DNA of 48,314 nucleotides from Hyella patelloides LEGE 07179 (GCF_900659865.1 NZ_LR213785.1:2372-50685); one strand, 5' to 3'; shown: positions 17,639 through 27,480, counted from the stretch's first letter. Notes: generated by a model not told the origin, from the sequence alone. Numbers and translations are program-made.

Positions 17639-20600
17639 TTAATTATGAATTTGAAGTAAATCTTCTGTCTGGTCTATTATTCCCTCTAAAGCAAAATTAT
17701 TAACCATTTCAGTTAAATTATTTGCCAAGGTGGAATAACGGTCGGGAATTTGAGCGATTAAATGGTGTATTTTAAGATCGCTAGCGGAAATAGCTGCATA
17801 GTGAAGTTTTTCGAGCCATTCGGTTGGCATAGAGCTTAATTCTTTGATATCTAGGGAATTATTAATAACAAGGTCTTGCTGTACGTAATTATGACCGTAG
17901 GTATAGGATAGGTCTAAATGTTTAGCGATCGCCATTAACAGCTTTTCTGAGTCAAAGGGTTTACTAATTACATCCACACAACCCACTGCTAAAATTTGTG
18001 CTTTTTCTGACTCAATCATGCTAGCAGTAATGGCAATAATTTTAGTTTTATTTGATTTATCTTGATTTTTGATTTTAGCGATAGCTTGATAACCATCCAT
18101 GATAGGCATATAAATATCCATAAGAATCAAGTCGGGAATCCAATCTGTAAACATAGCTACTGCTTCTTTACCATTGTGAGCTTCTTGAACCACGAAACCA
18201 ACTTTACTTAAGAGATCGTTTAGTAATTTGCAATTGTCTAAATTGTCATCGACAATCAGGATGCGATTTTGGGTTTGAGGAAAAGCGAGATCGCCGTTGG
18301 CGAGGCGCGTTGCGATCGCCTTTATGGGTTCTCTGAGATCCAAAAGATTCAAAGAATCAAGATCGGGAATTGCTACGGGAATTTGAAACAAAAAGGTTGT
18401 TCCCTTACCCACAAAACTTTCTACCTCTAGCATTCCTCCTAATAATTTGATTAAACTACGACAAATAGACAATCCTAATCCCGTCCCTTGTCCTGACTGC
18501 ATACCTATATTAGTCTGTTCAAAAGGCTCGAAGATACGTTCTAATTCTTCTTGAGCTATCCCTGCACCACTATCGGTAATTTTAAAAATAAGGGATTGTT
18601 GATTTTGAGATTTTACCTGTAAATTTACTTCTCCTTGTGCCGTAAATTTAATAGCGTTACTGAGCAAATTAATAATGATTTGTCGTAGTCTCACTCCATC
18701 AGTAGTGATAAATTGGGGTACTTCAGAATTAATATCGAAAGTTAATTGGAGACTTTTGGCTTGAGCTTGTAGTTGAAACATTTTTTCAATTTCCAAGAGA
18801 AGCTCATGAAGATCGATATGATCTTTGTTTACTATGATTTTTCCTGCTTCAATTTTGGAGAGATCTAGAATACTATTAATAAGATTAAGCAGATGTTGAC
18901 CACTGCGATTGATAATTTTCAGATGTTCTTGTTGAGAAGTATCTAAAGATGTATCTCTTGCCATAACTTGACTGAAACCCAAAATAGCATTGAGAGGGGT
19001 TCTTAATTCATGGCTCATGTGTGCTAAAAATCGGCTTTTTGCTTGGTTTGCTACTTCTGCATCTTGTTTGGCTTTGGTTAAAGCTAAGTTGTTTAAATAA
19101 AGTTCTTGACTTTGTTGCTGTTCTTTTGCTAATAGCCGAGCTTGAGCGAACGCAATCCCCATTTGGACGGCTACCGCTTCTAAGAGTTCAATCTCATCAA
19201 TTGTCCATTGTCTAAAGCGATCGCATTGATGAAGACCAATTACGCCATTGGGTATTCCCTGATAAGAAGTTCTCACTGCCAACATTGATTTGATATTCAA
19301 TGCTCTGCATATTTCCCGCGCTTCTACAAGTAAAGGTTCTGCATAGACATCAGGAGAAACGACAGCTAAATCTTGACTTAAAAGTTTTTCTACATGGGGA
19401 TTTCCCACAACAGGAACAGCAAGACTGAGAGAACTGATATTATCGTGGCTTAAATATTGGGCTACCAAAGGAATTTCTGGTTCTGAATTAATTACTACGT
19501 GGTTGTGAATAGAACATCTACTGACTTGAAAGACTTTACCGATTTGGTTAGCTGCGGTTTGAAAGATAGTAGAAATATCCAAATTGCGACGAATTTCTTG
19601 GGTTATTTGTCCTAGTAGTTGTTCTCTCTGTAGTTGTCTGGTTAGATATTTCTGAGATTTTTTGAGTTGACTGATATCAGTGATTGTGCCTACATAACCA
19701 AGCAATTGACCGTTTGTGTCATATTCAGCGATCGCTTTTCCAAAGACCCAAACTTCTACTTCCCGATTTATAGCAAAACGATATTCAGCAGAGAAAGATA
19801 GATGGTTATCTACTGCTTCTTGCCATTGTTGAGTAATTTTTTGTCGATCTTGATTGTGAACTGCGGTGAGCCATCCTCGATCCATAGAGGTTTCTGGTTT
19901 TAGTCCAGTAATTAGACACCAACGGTCATTAACATAAGTAAAGTTCCCCGCAGTATCAGTACGAAAAATACCAACAGGTGCAGCTGTAGCTAAGGTTTGA
20001 TAACGTTTTTGGCTTTCTTGTAATTTTTTTTCTTGTTGTTTGCGATCGTTAATATCTCGACAAATGCAAACCATCTTATCATCATCTAACTTTATTAAAG
20101 CCACCTCCTGATAGAAAAGCGTACCGTCTCGTTTTTTTGCTTGATATTCTCCTCGCCAATAACCTTGTTGGGCAAAAACAGGAAAAACTTGCTGCTGTAA
20201 TTTAGTAACTTCTTCAGGTGGATAAAGAATTTCCCAACTTTGACCTAACAATTCTAAGGGGTTGTCATAACCAAAGATTTTTGCATGGGCAATATTGAGA
20301 TAGATAAAACGTCCTTTTTTTAAAATAGCAATTCCATCGATAGCAGCGTCCATCGCAACAGACTGTTGTTTGAGTTTTTCTCGATCTTGTTTCTGTGCCG
20401 TAATATCTTCGATTACCGCCACACTAGAAATTATTTTCCCTGACTTTCTCTTTACAGGACATACTGTAGTCTTTGCCCAAACAAAAGAACCATCTTTACA
20501 GAGATAGCGTTTTTCTATCGAAAAGTGATTTAGTTGACCTGTTTTTAGCTGTTTAATTGATGTTTTTGTTTGAATCATATCTTCAGGATAAGTAATGTCT

Positions 20601-22063
20601 GCAACGGTTTTATCAATTAATTCTGATTCTGAATAACCAGTAATTTCACAAAACTTATCGTTAACACGTTTTATTTGCCCAGTTTCATAGTTTTGTTCGA
20701 CAATGCCAATGGCTACTTGGTCAAAAATAGTACGATATAGTTCCTCACTATACTGAAGCGCTGTTTCTGCTTGTCTTTTAACAACAATTTCTTGTTGTAA
20801 CAGGTGATTTTGTCGAGCTAGTTTTAAACGCTGACGTTTTTCTTGTTCTAGAACCGTTGCTAAAGCGATCTCGCCGTTGGCGAGGCGCGTTGCGATCGCC
20901 GATCCGACTTGGGCTGCTACAGTTTCAATAGTTTCTATTTCTTGTTTTGTCCATTGTCGAAAGCGATCGCTCTGATGGAGCATAATTAAGCCATTGACTT
21001 GTTTTTGGTGGGATGTTCTAATGGCTAAAACTGATTTAACTTGAAGATGCTTAAAAATTGAATCAGCCCACTTTAATTCAGAATTTTCATAAACGTTATC
21101 TATAGCAACCGCACGATCTTGATTGAGAATTTGCGTTCTCTGAAAATTACCCATTACAGGTGATTCAACTGTGGAATAATGGCTTTCAGTTTTTTCTCCA
21201 GATGCTTGATAAACTGCAAAAACAGCAATTGGAGTCTCAGAAGCTTGATGATAGCTATGGATTTGACAACGAGTAACATCAAATGCAGCACCGATTTCTT
21301 GTACCGCAACTTCCAATATCTCTTTGAGATCGATAGTAGAGCGAATCTTTTGAATGATTATTTCTAATAATGAGCTTTGCTGTATTTTTGCTTCGAGAGC
21401 TTCTTTAGCTCGTTTTTGCTGGAGTAAATCCTGTTTTAATTCCCAGTTTTGTTTCTCTTGTTGAGTTTCGAGGGTTTTGATCTGAACAATTTGAGCTTGG
21501 TATTTTTGGGCGTTTCTAAAAGAGATCGCTGCTTGCGTTACTAAAATCTTAATTAGCTGCTCTGTTTCTGCTGTCAGGGGATTGCGTAAATTTTCCAGAT
21601 AGAGAATACCTAAAAATTCGGCTTCATCTGTAAGCGGAAAATAACTAAAATTGCTTGGTCTTTGCTGACTTAAATAGGCATCATCTTGAAATTTAATGGT
21701 AGCAGTATTGGTAATAACCTGGGATTTTCGCTGTTGACGACAATGCTTAAATAAAGAAAAAGGAGCATTACTCCCATGATTTTGGTTGACTAGAGATTCT
21801 AAATCAAAAGTAATTGTTGGCTCTCGATGCTTTTGTTTTCGATTCCCATCATTATCCGAACAAGGATCATTAGCTACTACAGTAAAAAAATAATTTTCGC
21901 TTTTGCTTGGTTTTTGATTAAACCATTGTCGATCTAAAATTAAGATGCTTTTTTGTAATAAAAAATTTTGATAGATAATTTTAAGCAATAATGATGCTAC
22001 CGATTCAATATCTGTAGTGCGGGATAAACTTTGAATAGCTTCGAGAACAAAACCATCTAGCAT
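17639..22063 (-). CDS. Multi-sensor hybrid histidine kinase (GAF-GAF-PAS3-GAF-HisKA-HATPase-REC)
   Basis: A 1474-aa cytoplasmic sensor kinase without membrane helices. In order: a GAF-like domain (about 10-190), a coiled coil, a GAF (235-390), three PAS domains (about 440-805, with PAC motifs such as KRKSGKIISSVAVIEDITA), a GAF (815-985), HisKA with the phospho-accepting His1018 in MSHELRTPLN, HATPase (about 1115-1235, DSGAGI and GTGLGLSI boxes), a receiver with Asp1316 in LILMDIYMP, and a helical tail. Neither GAF shows an obvious bilin-binding signature. Two identical 30-bp palindromic inserts encode ATRLANG peptides near residues 388-398 and 1248-1258. The next gene is a receiver-GGDEF protein, so the output is probably cyclic di-GMP. 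Confidence 0.94.
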   Translation of the reverse strand: MLDGFVLEAIQSLSRTTDIESVASLLLKIIYQNFLLQKSILILDRQWFNQKPSKSENYFFTVVANDPCSDNDGNRKQKHREPTITFDLESLVNQNHGSNAPFSLFKHCRQQRKSQVITNTATIKFQDDAYLSQQRPSNFSYFPLTDEAEFLGILYLENLRNPLTAETEQLIKILVTQAAISFRNAQKYQAQIVQIKTLETQQEKQNWELKQDLLQQKRAKEALEAKIQQSSLLEIIIQKIRSTIDLKEILEVAVQEIGAAFDVTRCQIHSYHQASETPIAVFAVYQASGEKTESHYSTVESPVMGNFQRTQILNQDRAVAIDNVYENSELKWADSIFKHLQVKSVLAIRTSHQKQVNGLIMLHQSDRFRQWTKQEIETIETVAAQVGSAIATRLANGEIALATVLEQEKRQRLKLARQNHLLQQEIVVKRQAETALQYSEELYRTIFDQVAIGIVEQNYETGQIKRVNDKFCEITGYSESELIDKTVADITYPEDMIQTKTSIKQLKTGQLNHFSIEKRYLCKDGSFVWAKTTVCPVKRKSGKIISSVAVIEDITAQKQDREKLKQQSVAMDAAIDGIAILKKGRFIYLNIAHAKIFGYDNPLELLGQSWEILYPPEEVTKLQQQVFPVFAQQGYWRGEYQAKKRDGTLFYQEVALIKLDDDKMVCICRDINDRKQQEKKLQESQKRYQTLATAAPVGIFRTDTAGNFTYVNDRWCLITGLKPETSMDRGWLTAVHNQDRQKITQQWQEAVDNHLSFSAEYRFAINREVEVWVFGKAIAEYDTNGQLLGYVGTITDISQLKKSQKYLTRQLQREQLLGQITQEIRRNLDISTIFQTAANQIGKVFQVSRCSIHNHVVINSEPEIPLVAQYLSHDNISSLSLAVPVVGNPHVEKLLSQDLAVVSPDVYAEPLLVEAREICRALNIKSMLAVRTSYQGIPNGVIGLHQCDRFRQWTIDEIELLEAVAVQMGIAFAQARLLAKEQQQSQELYLNNLALTKAKQDAEVANQAKSRFLAHMSHELRTPLNAILGFSQVMARDTSLDTSQQEHLKIINRSGQHLLNLINSILDLSKIEAGKIIVNKDHIDLHELLLEIEKMFQLQAQAKSLQLTFDINSEVPQFITTDGVRLRQIIINLLSNAIKFTAQGEVNLQVKSQNQQSLIFKITDSGAGIAQEELERIFEPFEQTNIGMQSGQGTGLGLSICRSLIKLLGGMLEVESFVGKGTTFLFQIPVAIPDLDSLNLLDLREPIKAIATRLANGDLAFPQTQNRILIVDDNLDNCKLLNDLLSKVGFVVQEAHNGKEAVAMFTDWIPDLILMDIYMPIMDGYQAIAKIKNQDKSNKTKIIAITASMIESEKAQILAVGCVDVISKPFDSEKLLMAIAKHLDLSYTYGHNYVQQDLVINNSLDIKELSSMPTEWLEKLHYAAISASDLKIHHLIAQIPDRYSTLANNLTEMVNNFALEGIIDQTEDLLQIHN
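18291..18320. repeat. In-frame palindromic insert, copy B (hybrid kinase, before the receiver domain)
   Basis: The 30 bp are identical to 20871-20900 and contain the inner palindrome TCGCC-gttg-GCGAG and a terminal GCGATCGC. On the minus strand they encode IATRLANGD, placed in the linker between the ATPase domain and the receiver. Confidence 0.8.
20871..20900. repeat. In-frame palindromic insert, copy A (hybrid kinase, after the second GAF)
   Basis: The 30 bp are identical to 18291-18320, exactly 860 codons apart, so they are read in the same frame. On the minus strand they encode IATRLANGE directly after the last GAF helix (VAAQVGSA) and before a coiled coil. Confidence 0.8.
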
Positions 22064-22201
22064 TTTTTATAAATAAGTATTTTAAAAAGTAACTATATGT
22101 ATCTATTGTTTCCTAACTACTAGATGATGGTCATCGGGATTTTTTCTGACATATGAAAAGTAAGATAAATTAGGAAGTAGTAAATAATAAGAGAGGTTGG
22201 T

Positions 22202-22843
22202 GTGGTAAAAATTGCAGTGGTTGACTACGGGATGGGTAATTTGCACTCTGCTTGTAAGGGTTTAGAAAAAGCAGGAGCAACCCCCCACATAACAGAATCT
22301 CCTTTAGAGATTGCCCAAGCTGATGCAGTAGTCTTACCAGGAGTAGGAGCATTCGATCCTGCAATGGAACATCTGAGAGAACGCAATTTAGAGCATCCTG
22401 TCAAAGAGGCGATCGCTTCTGGTAAGCCTTTTTTAGGTATTTGTGTCGGTTTCCAAATGTTATTTGATAGCTCAGAAGAAGGTACACAACCTGGTTTAGG
22501 TGTTATCCCTGGGAAGGTAAAGCATTTTCGTTCCGAACCTGGTATCACAATTCCTCATATGGGTTGGAATCGTCTCGATTTAAAACAATCGAACCATCCT
22601 CTGTGGGAACACTTAAGCCACAATTCTTACGTTTATTTTGTTCATTCTTATTATGCTGAACTGGCAGATAGTTCAGTCTGTGCTGCAACAGTAACCCACG
22701 GTACACAAATAGTTACAGCAGCGATCGCAAAAGACAACCTAATGGCGGTACAATTCCACCCTGAAAAGTCTTCTGATAATGGCTTACAAATACTTTCTAA
22801 CTTTGTTTCTTTAGTTAATAGTAAGATTGTTGTCCACAGGTGA
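22202..22843 (+). CDS. hisH: Imidazole glycerol phosphate synthase, glutaminase subunit
   Basis: Class I glutamine amidotransferase that feeds ammonia to HisF in histidine biosynthesis. The 213-aa protein has the N-terminal VDYGMGNLHS, the nucleophile Cys81 in GKPFLGICVGFQMLF, and the His/Glu pair of the triad in VQFHPEKS (about residues 186-188). The GTG start at 22202 is preceded by GAGAGG. It is transcribed divergently from the hybrid kinase across a 138-bp gap. hisF is not in the window. Confidence 0.96.
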   Translation: MVKIAVVDYGMGNLHSACKGLEKAGATPHITESPLEIAQADAVVLPGVGAFDPAMEHLRERNLEHPVKEAIASGKPFLGICVGFQMLFDSSEEGTQPGLGVIPGKVKHFRSEPGITIPHMGWNRLDLKQSNHPLWEHLSHNSYVYFVHSYYAELADSSVCAATVTHGTQIVTAAIAKDNLMAVQFHPEKSSDNGLQILSNFVSLVNSKIVVHR

Positions 22844-23076
22844 ACTTAGATGTGAGATTGTAGTTGTTGTGCTGATTTAATGAAATTTTGATTATAGGGT
22901 GGACAAAATTTATTGGTATTGAAAAAATAACATTTCAAAATCAATTATTTAGCCTACCCTAACTATAGCCGTACAAGATTGGGTTAGGACAAGAAAGCTG
23001 TTGGCTTGTAAGTAGCGATTTATAAAATGTCCTAACTTTAAAACGTAATGCTCTATTTTGAAAAATGAGAACAACA

Positions 23077-23550
23077 TCACTCTTCCAGTTTTATATATAC
23101 CTCTGTAGGATGAGAAACAGCGTAAGAAATATTCCATCGCCGAAACCCTAAACTCTGATATAACTTGGCAGCTATCTTATTTTCTTTTCGATAGCTAGTG
23201 GCAATTATCTCTACATCGGGATACAACTTGAGACGACGAATTAACTCAATTATAGTAGCTCGTCCATACCCTTGCTTCTGATATTTTCGATCGATCGTCA
23301 ATCGCATTATAAATCCTACACCAGCAGCAATTTCATACATTGCAAATCCAATCATTGGTGCTTCGGGTTGTTCATAACCACACACAGTAGCATCGTAAAT
23401 AGCCAATGGAAAAAGATTACGATCGACATAGGCTTCTGCGAGAGACTGTGTAGTAGTTGCAACCCAGTCTTTCTGTGACTCCGCAACCTGAACACTTAAA
23501 CATTCTCGGAAATTTTCTCGCGTCACTTTGCGTAGGTGTACTTTAGCCAT
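23077..23550 (-). CDS. GNAT family N-acetyltransferase
   Basis: Transfers an acetyl group from acetyl-CoA to an amine. The 157-aa single-domain protein has the acetyl-CoA-binding motif in IDRKYQKQGYGRATIIEL (Q-x-x-G-x-G/A) and the C-terminal NKIAAKLYQSLGFRRWNI. The layout resembles polyamine (spermine/spermidine) acetyltransferases such as BltD/PaiA, but the substrate is not decided by sequence. Single gene between hisH and rsmD, convergent with hisH. Confidence 0.85.
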   Translation of the reverse strand: MAKVHLRKVTRENFRECLSVQVAESQKDWVATTTQSLAEAYVDRNLFPLAIYDATVCGYEQPEAPMIGFAMYEIAAGVGFIMRLTIDRKYQKQGYGRATIIELIRRLKLYPDVEIIATSYRKENKIAAKLYQSLGFRRWNISYAVSHPTEVYIKLEE

Positions 23551-23825
23551 AAGCCTACCTATCCCAGATTAAGTTAACGATCTGAAGTAATAATGCAATG
23601 ACAAAAACTAATGACTAATAATAAAAATTAATATTTTGAATTTTTGTAAATTATATCTCCAGCTTCAATAATTAATAGCTTTGAGATCACATTAATTTAA
23701 TAAAAATTACATCTAACTTTAGCTATATATTTATTTTTTCTCTTCTTTTCCTTATTTGTTGTTGCTCATTAATTCTTCTCTTTTCTGGATTTATACTAGA
23801 GACGATATTTAATTAAAAAGTATCT

Positions 23826-24413
23826 TTGAAATTTCATCCCTTATCCAAGCTATTTCTAGTGAGAATTTACGGAAATCGACAATTAAAAACTTTACCAGGG
23901 CAGAATACTCGTCCTACCTCTGCAAGAGTACGAGAAGCTTTGTTTAATATTTGGCAAGGTGCGATTACTGATTGTCGTTGGTTAGATTTATGTGCAGGGA
24001 ATGGTTCAATGGGTGCAGAGGCGTTATGTCGTGGCGCAATAGAAGCAGTTGCTATTGAGCAGAATGGCAAGGCTTGTCAGATTATTAAGCAGAATTGGCA
24101 ACAAGTAGCCACCAAAGAACAATATTTTCGAGTAATTCGGGGAGATATACGAGTTAAGCTCAAAAAGCTACAATCTCAGCAATTTGATCGCATCTATTTC
24201 GATCCTCCTTATGCTGGCAAACTGTATGAATCTGTTTTGAACGAGATCTCTGCTGGGAATTTATTGTCTTCTGAAGGGGAAATTGCTGTAGAACATAATC
24301 CCCAACAATGGGAAGCTAAACCTATAGAAACGTTAGAAATTTGTCGGCAAAAGGTTTATGGCAACACTGTTTTAACTTTTTATCAGAAAGCTTCACCAAG
24401 TCAGGAGTCATAA
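23826..24413 (+). CDS. rsmD: 16S rRNA (guanine(966)-N2)-methyltransferase
   Basis: SAM-dependent methyltransferase acting on G966 of 16S rRNA in the small subunit. Features are the N-terminal RIYGNRQLKTLPGQNTRPTSARVREALFNIW, the SAM-binding motif LDLCAGNGSMGAEALCRGA and the catalytic DPPY in RIYFDPPYAG. The longest frame starts at TTG 23826, but family members begin at the RI(Y/I)G stretch, so a GTG at 23859 is an equally good start; neither has a strong Shine-Dalgarno. It converges on the BgtA-like gene. Confidence 0.9.
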   Translation: MKFHPLSKLFLVRIYGNRQLKTLPGQNTRPTSARVREALFNIWQGAITDCRWLDLCAGNGSMGAEALCRGAIEAVAIEQNGKACQIIKQNWQQVATKEQYFRVIRGDIRVKLKKLQSQQFDRIYFDPPYAGKLYESVLNEISAGNLLSSEGEIAVEHNPQQWEAKPIETLEICRQKVYGNTVLTFYQKASPSQES

Positions 24414-24494
24414 TGTCAGTCCGCAGAATTCAGAAGTCAAAATTCTCGTGCGAATTAAGAAACTCAATGTTCACTAGATGGTAAATCCCAGTTA

Positions 24495-25247
24495 TTAATT
24501 GTTCATGCGACTGAGAAAGGCTTTTAAACGATCGCATTGGGGATTATTTAAGACTTCTTGGGCATCTCCTTGTTCTTCTACTACTCCTTGATTGAGAAAG
24601 ATAACTCGGTTGGCAACATCGCGAGCAAAGTTCATCTCATGGGTAACTACCACCATAGTCATTCCTTCTTGAGCTAGCTGCTTCATAACTGTTAGTACTT
24701 CTCCGACTAACTCTGGATCGAGTGCGCTGGTAGGTTCATCAAAAAGTAGTATTTCGGGTTTCATGCATAAGCTGCGAGCGATCGCTACCCGTTGTTTTTG
24801 TCCTCCAGATAGCTGTTCGGGATAAGCACCTGCTTTACTACTCAACCCGACTTTCTCTAAATAATGTAATGCTCGATCGCGGCATTCTGCTTCTGATTCT
24901 TTTAATACTTGAGATGGAGCTAACATCAGGTTTTGTAACACGCTGAGATGAGGAAATAAATTGAATTGTTGGAAAACCATGCCTACTTTGGTTCTCAGTT
25001 GCCGTAATTTCTGGGAACTAATTTTTGATTGAGATAGATCGATACCGATTACTTCAAGTTTGCCACCATTAATTGTCTCCAGACCGTTACAGCAACGCAG
25101 CAGAGTGCTTTTCCCACAGCCAGAAGTCCCAATGATAGAAGCAACATCACCTTTATGAAAAGAAGCAGTGATACCCCGCAGCACTTCTAATGAACCATAG
25201 CTTTTCCTTAAATTATCGAAGGAAATAACAGGAGTAGCAGTAGACAT
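24495..25247 (-). CDS. bgtA: Polar amino-acid ABC transporter ATPase (BgtA/GlnQ-like)
   Basis: ATP-hydrolysing subunit of a PAAT-family importer. The 250-aa protein has Walker [10 protein letters not shown], the signature LSGGQKQR, Walker [13 protein letters not shown] and the switch histidine in VVTHE. It is divergent from the BgtB-like binding-protein/permease fusion, which carries no ATPase of its own; in Synechocystis and Anabaena the Bgt system for basic amino acids and glutamine pairs just such an ATPase and fusion. The symbol rests on this context and is moderately sure. Confidence 0.85.
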   Translation of the reverse strand: MSTATPVISFDNLRKSYGSLEVLRGITASFHKGDVASIIGTSGCGKSTLLRCCNGLETINGGKLEVIGIDLSQSKISSQKLRQLRTKVGMVFQQFNLFPHLSVLQNLMLAPSQVLKESEAECRDRALHYLEKVGLSSKAGAYPEQLSGGQKQRVAIARSLCMKPEILLFDEPTSALDPELVGEVLTVMKQLAQEGMTMVVVTHEMNFARDVANRVIFLNQGVVEEQGDAQEVLNNPQCDRLKAFLSRMNN

Positions 25248-25929
25248 AATAATTTACTTTGTAGATATTTTTGTAATGTAAATTATCTCAATACCTGAAA
25301 ATAAATTGTTATATTCATTACTTTTTTGGTAAAAATTAACAACTCAATTAATTTATGGTTCAATGGCTTGACATATTACCATTTTTATTGATTAATAAAT
25401 AATATATCTTGAGATAGATTCATTTTTATCGCAACAATAAATTCTCTATGAGTCAAGAATTGTCCCAAAATCTCAACTGCTTATATTAAGCACTAGGGAA
25501 CAGCAAATGTCATGAATTAAATAGATAGCTATACGGAAATTTTTGACAATTGTGATATTTATTACTTTTTTTGTCAGTTAAAAGCCATACTTTGTTGAAT
25601 GGAAAACACGGTCGAAAATTATCAAACTACATTTTTAGTACTTAGGGCCAAATTACTAGATAAAGTCTATCTTTAGTAGTTTATCTAGTCTATGGGGTAC
25701 TCAAATTTTTTAGTACTTTTATAGTTTGAGTTGCTTTTAGAGATTAAATATATATCTGATATATTTAAAAATGCTGGTTCGACAAGACAGTCTTTGTCTT
25801 CAATAAAATAATTTTGATTGAGATTAAATTAAAATGTTTCAATTTGTATTTTTGGTGAGTAAAAGTAATCAAAAAAGTGAATAATTAGAGAATTATCTCG
25901 TTGTAAGGGTTCAAAAAATTGATAAAAAA
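25248..25929. other. Long divergent intergenic region between the bgtA-like and bgtB-like genes
   Basis: These 682 AT-rich bases have no gene visible on either strand. They hold a perfect 10-bp inverted repeat (25655-25664 / 25680-25689), a 7-bp inverted repeat ACTCAAA/TTTGAGT (25699-25705 / 25725-25731) and two copies of TTTTTAGTACTT (25632-25643 and 25707-25718). I found no GTA-N8-TAC (NtcA) site. Promoters for both flanking genes must lie here. Confidence 0.55.
25655..25689. promoter_or_regulatory. Perfect 10-bp inverted repeat upstream of the bgtB-like gene
   Basis: ACTAGATAAA and TTTATCTAGT are separated by 15 nt. It could be an operator for a dimeric regulator or a hairpin in a long leader. 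It lies about 240 bp before the bgtB-like start, within a cluster of smaller repeats. Confidence 0.45.
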
Positions 25930-27480
25930 ATGTCTAAAAATATTATAGTATCTTGGTTCAAAAAAATAGCTTTAGGCTTTATTGGTTTATTTATAGTAAT
26001 TAGCTTTCATTTTTATAATCCTTTAGCAATCAATGCTCAAGAAGTTTTAAAGGTAGGAACAGAGCCAGCTTTTCCGCCTTTTGAAATGCAAGCACCAGAC
26101 AGTAACGAATTAACTGGATTTGATATAGATCTATTCAGGGCAATTGGTGAAGAAGTTGGTCTGGAGATTCAATTTCAAAGTATGCCCTTTGATGGATTGA
26201 TTCCTGCATTGCAATCTAAAACTATTGATGCAGCGATTAGTGGGATGACGATTACTGCCGAACGCGCTCAAACAGTTGATTTTAGCCGTCCCTACTTTCA
26301 ATCGGGTTTAGCGATCGCTATTAATAAAGAGAATAAGGGTGAGATTAGTAGTTTTGAGGATTTAGAAAACAAAAGGATTGCCGTTGCCATTGGAACAACA
26401 GGAGCAAAACAAGCCGAAACTATAGCAGGAGCAAAAATATCTACTTTTGATAATTCGGCGATCGCTCTGCAAGAACTAAGTAACGGTAATGCGGATGCAG
26501 TGGTTAACGATGCACCCGTAACTCTTTATGCCATTAAAATTAGTAATCTCAATAACGTAGAAGTAGTTGGGGAATTGCTCACTGAAGAATATTACGGAAT
26601 TGCTTTACCTAAAAACTCTCCCAACCTGGAAAAGGTTAATGATGGCTTAGATCGACTTCTGCAAAGTGGAAGATATCGCGAACTGTATCAAAAATGGTTT
26701 GCGGGAGAACCCGCCGAATTACCTTTAGTTGCTCCTGAACTGCAAGGAGAAGGTAATGCTTTTGACTGGGGTATAACGTTCCGTAACTTGTTATGGGGAG
26801 CGTTAATAACAGTTATGTTAACCGCTTTTTCCGTCTTCTTTGGCTCAATTGGTGGCGCATTACTAGCAACTGCTTCAATATCTGACTTTAAGCCTCTGGG
26901 TTGGTTGAGCCGTATCTATATAGATTTCTTTCGCGGTACGCCCTTGCTAGTCCAGATTTTCATGATTTATTTCGGCTTACCTTCTTTGCTACAGCAAATA
27001 GGTTTAGACTTTACCTTTAATCGTTTTGCTGCTGCGGTTACGGCTTTGAGTTTTAACTCTGCTGCATATTTAGCCGAAATTATTAGAGGTGGTATTCAAT
27101 CTATCGATCGAGGACAGTGGGAAGCTTCTCAATCAATGGGCATGAGTTGGTTACAAACCATGCGCTACGTTATTTTTCCCCAAGCTTTGCGCCGTATGCT
27201 GCCCCCATTGGGTAATGAGTTTATCACCATGATTAAAGATACTAGCTTGGTAGCAATTATTGGTTTTGAAGAACTATTCCGTCAAGGACAGCTAATGGTA
27301 GCAACTACCTATCGTGCTTTTGAAATCTATGCTGCCGTAGCATTGATCTATTTATTGTTAACCTTTGTGGCTTCTAGAGTCTTTAGTTGGCTAGAAAAAC
27401 GCTTAAACCCAGTAAGGCGTGCTAGTACACAAGAAGCAACAACAGTTACTCAAAAAGAAGAACAGTTGGTCAGTCATTAA
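25930..27480 (+). CDS. bgtB: Amino-acid ABC transporter, fused substrate-binding protein and permease (BgtB-like)
   Basis: The 516-aa fusion begins with a signal/anchor helix (about residues 12-32), then a family 3 solute-binding domain (about 38-260; VGTEPAFPPFEM, GFDIDLFRAIGEEVGL, ISGMTITAERAQTVDFSRPYF) facing the periplasm. A PAAT permease domain with about five helices follows (about 275-495), with the ATPase-docking EAA loop around GQWEASQSMGMSWLQTMRYVIFPQALRRMLPP. This domain order is that of cyanobacterial BgtB, which imports Arg, Lys, His and Gln. No separate permease is needed, and the ATPase partner is probably the divergent gene at 24495. Confidence 0.9.
   Translation: MSKNIIVSWFKKIALGFIGLFIVISFHFYNPLAINAQEVLKVGTEPAFPPFEMQAPDSNELTGFDIDLFRAIGEEVGLEIQFQSMPFDGLIPALQSKTIDAAISGMTITAERAQTVDFSRPYFQSGLAIAINKENKGEISSFEDLENKRIAVAIGTTGAKQAETIAGAKISTFDNSAIALQELSNGNADAVVNDAPVTLYAIKISNLNNVEVVGELLTEEYYGIALPKNSPNLEKVNDGLDRLLQSGRYRELYQKWFAGEPAELPLVAPELQGEGNAFDWGITFRNLLWGALITVMLTAFSVFFGSIGGALLATASISDFKPLGWLSRIYIDFFRGTPLLVQIFMIYFGLPSLLQQIGLDFTFNRFAAAVTALSFNSAAYLAEIIRGGIQSIDRGQWEASQSMGMSWLQTMRYVIFPQALRRMLPPLGNEFITMIKDTSLVAIIGFEELFRQGQLMVATTYRAFEIYAAVALIYLLLTFVASRVFSWLEKRLNPVRRASTQEATTVTQKEEQLVSH

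Noticed and set aside
17639-22063. Phytochrome-like photoreceptor
   Set aside because: Several GAF domains are present, but I see no clear bilin-binding cysteine motif or PHY domain, so light sensing is not claimed.
25770-25800. tRNA T-arm-like GGTTCGA near 25776
   Set aside because: No matching acceptor, D or anticodon stems surround it.
25248-25929. NtcA binding site for the Bgt-like genes
   Set aside because: GTA and TAC triplets occur, but I found none with the required 8-bp spacing.
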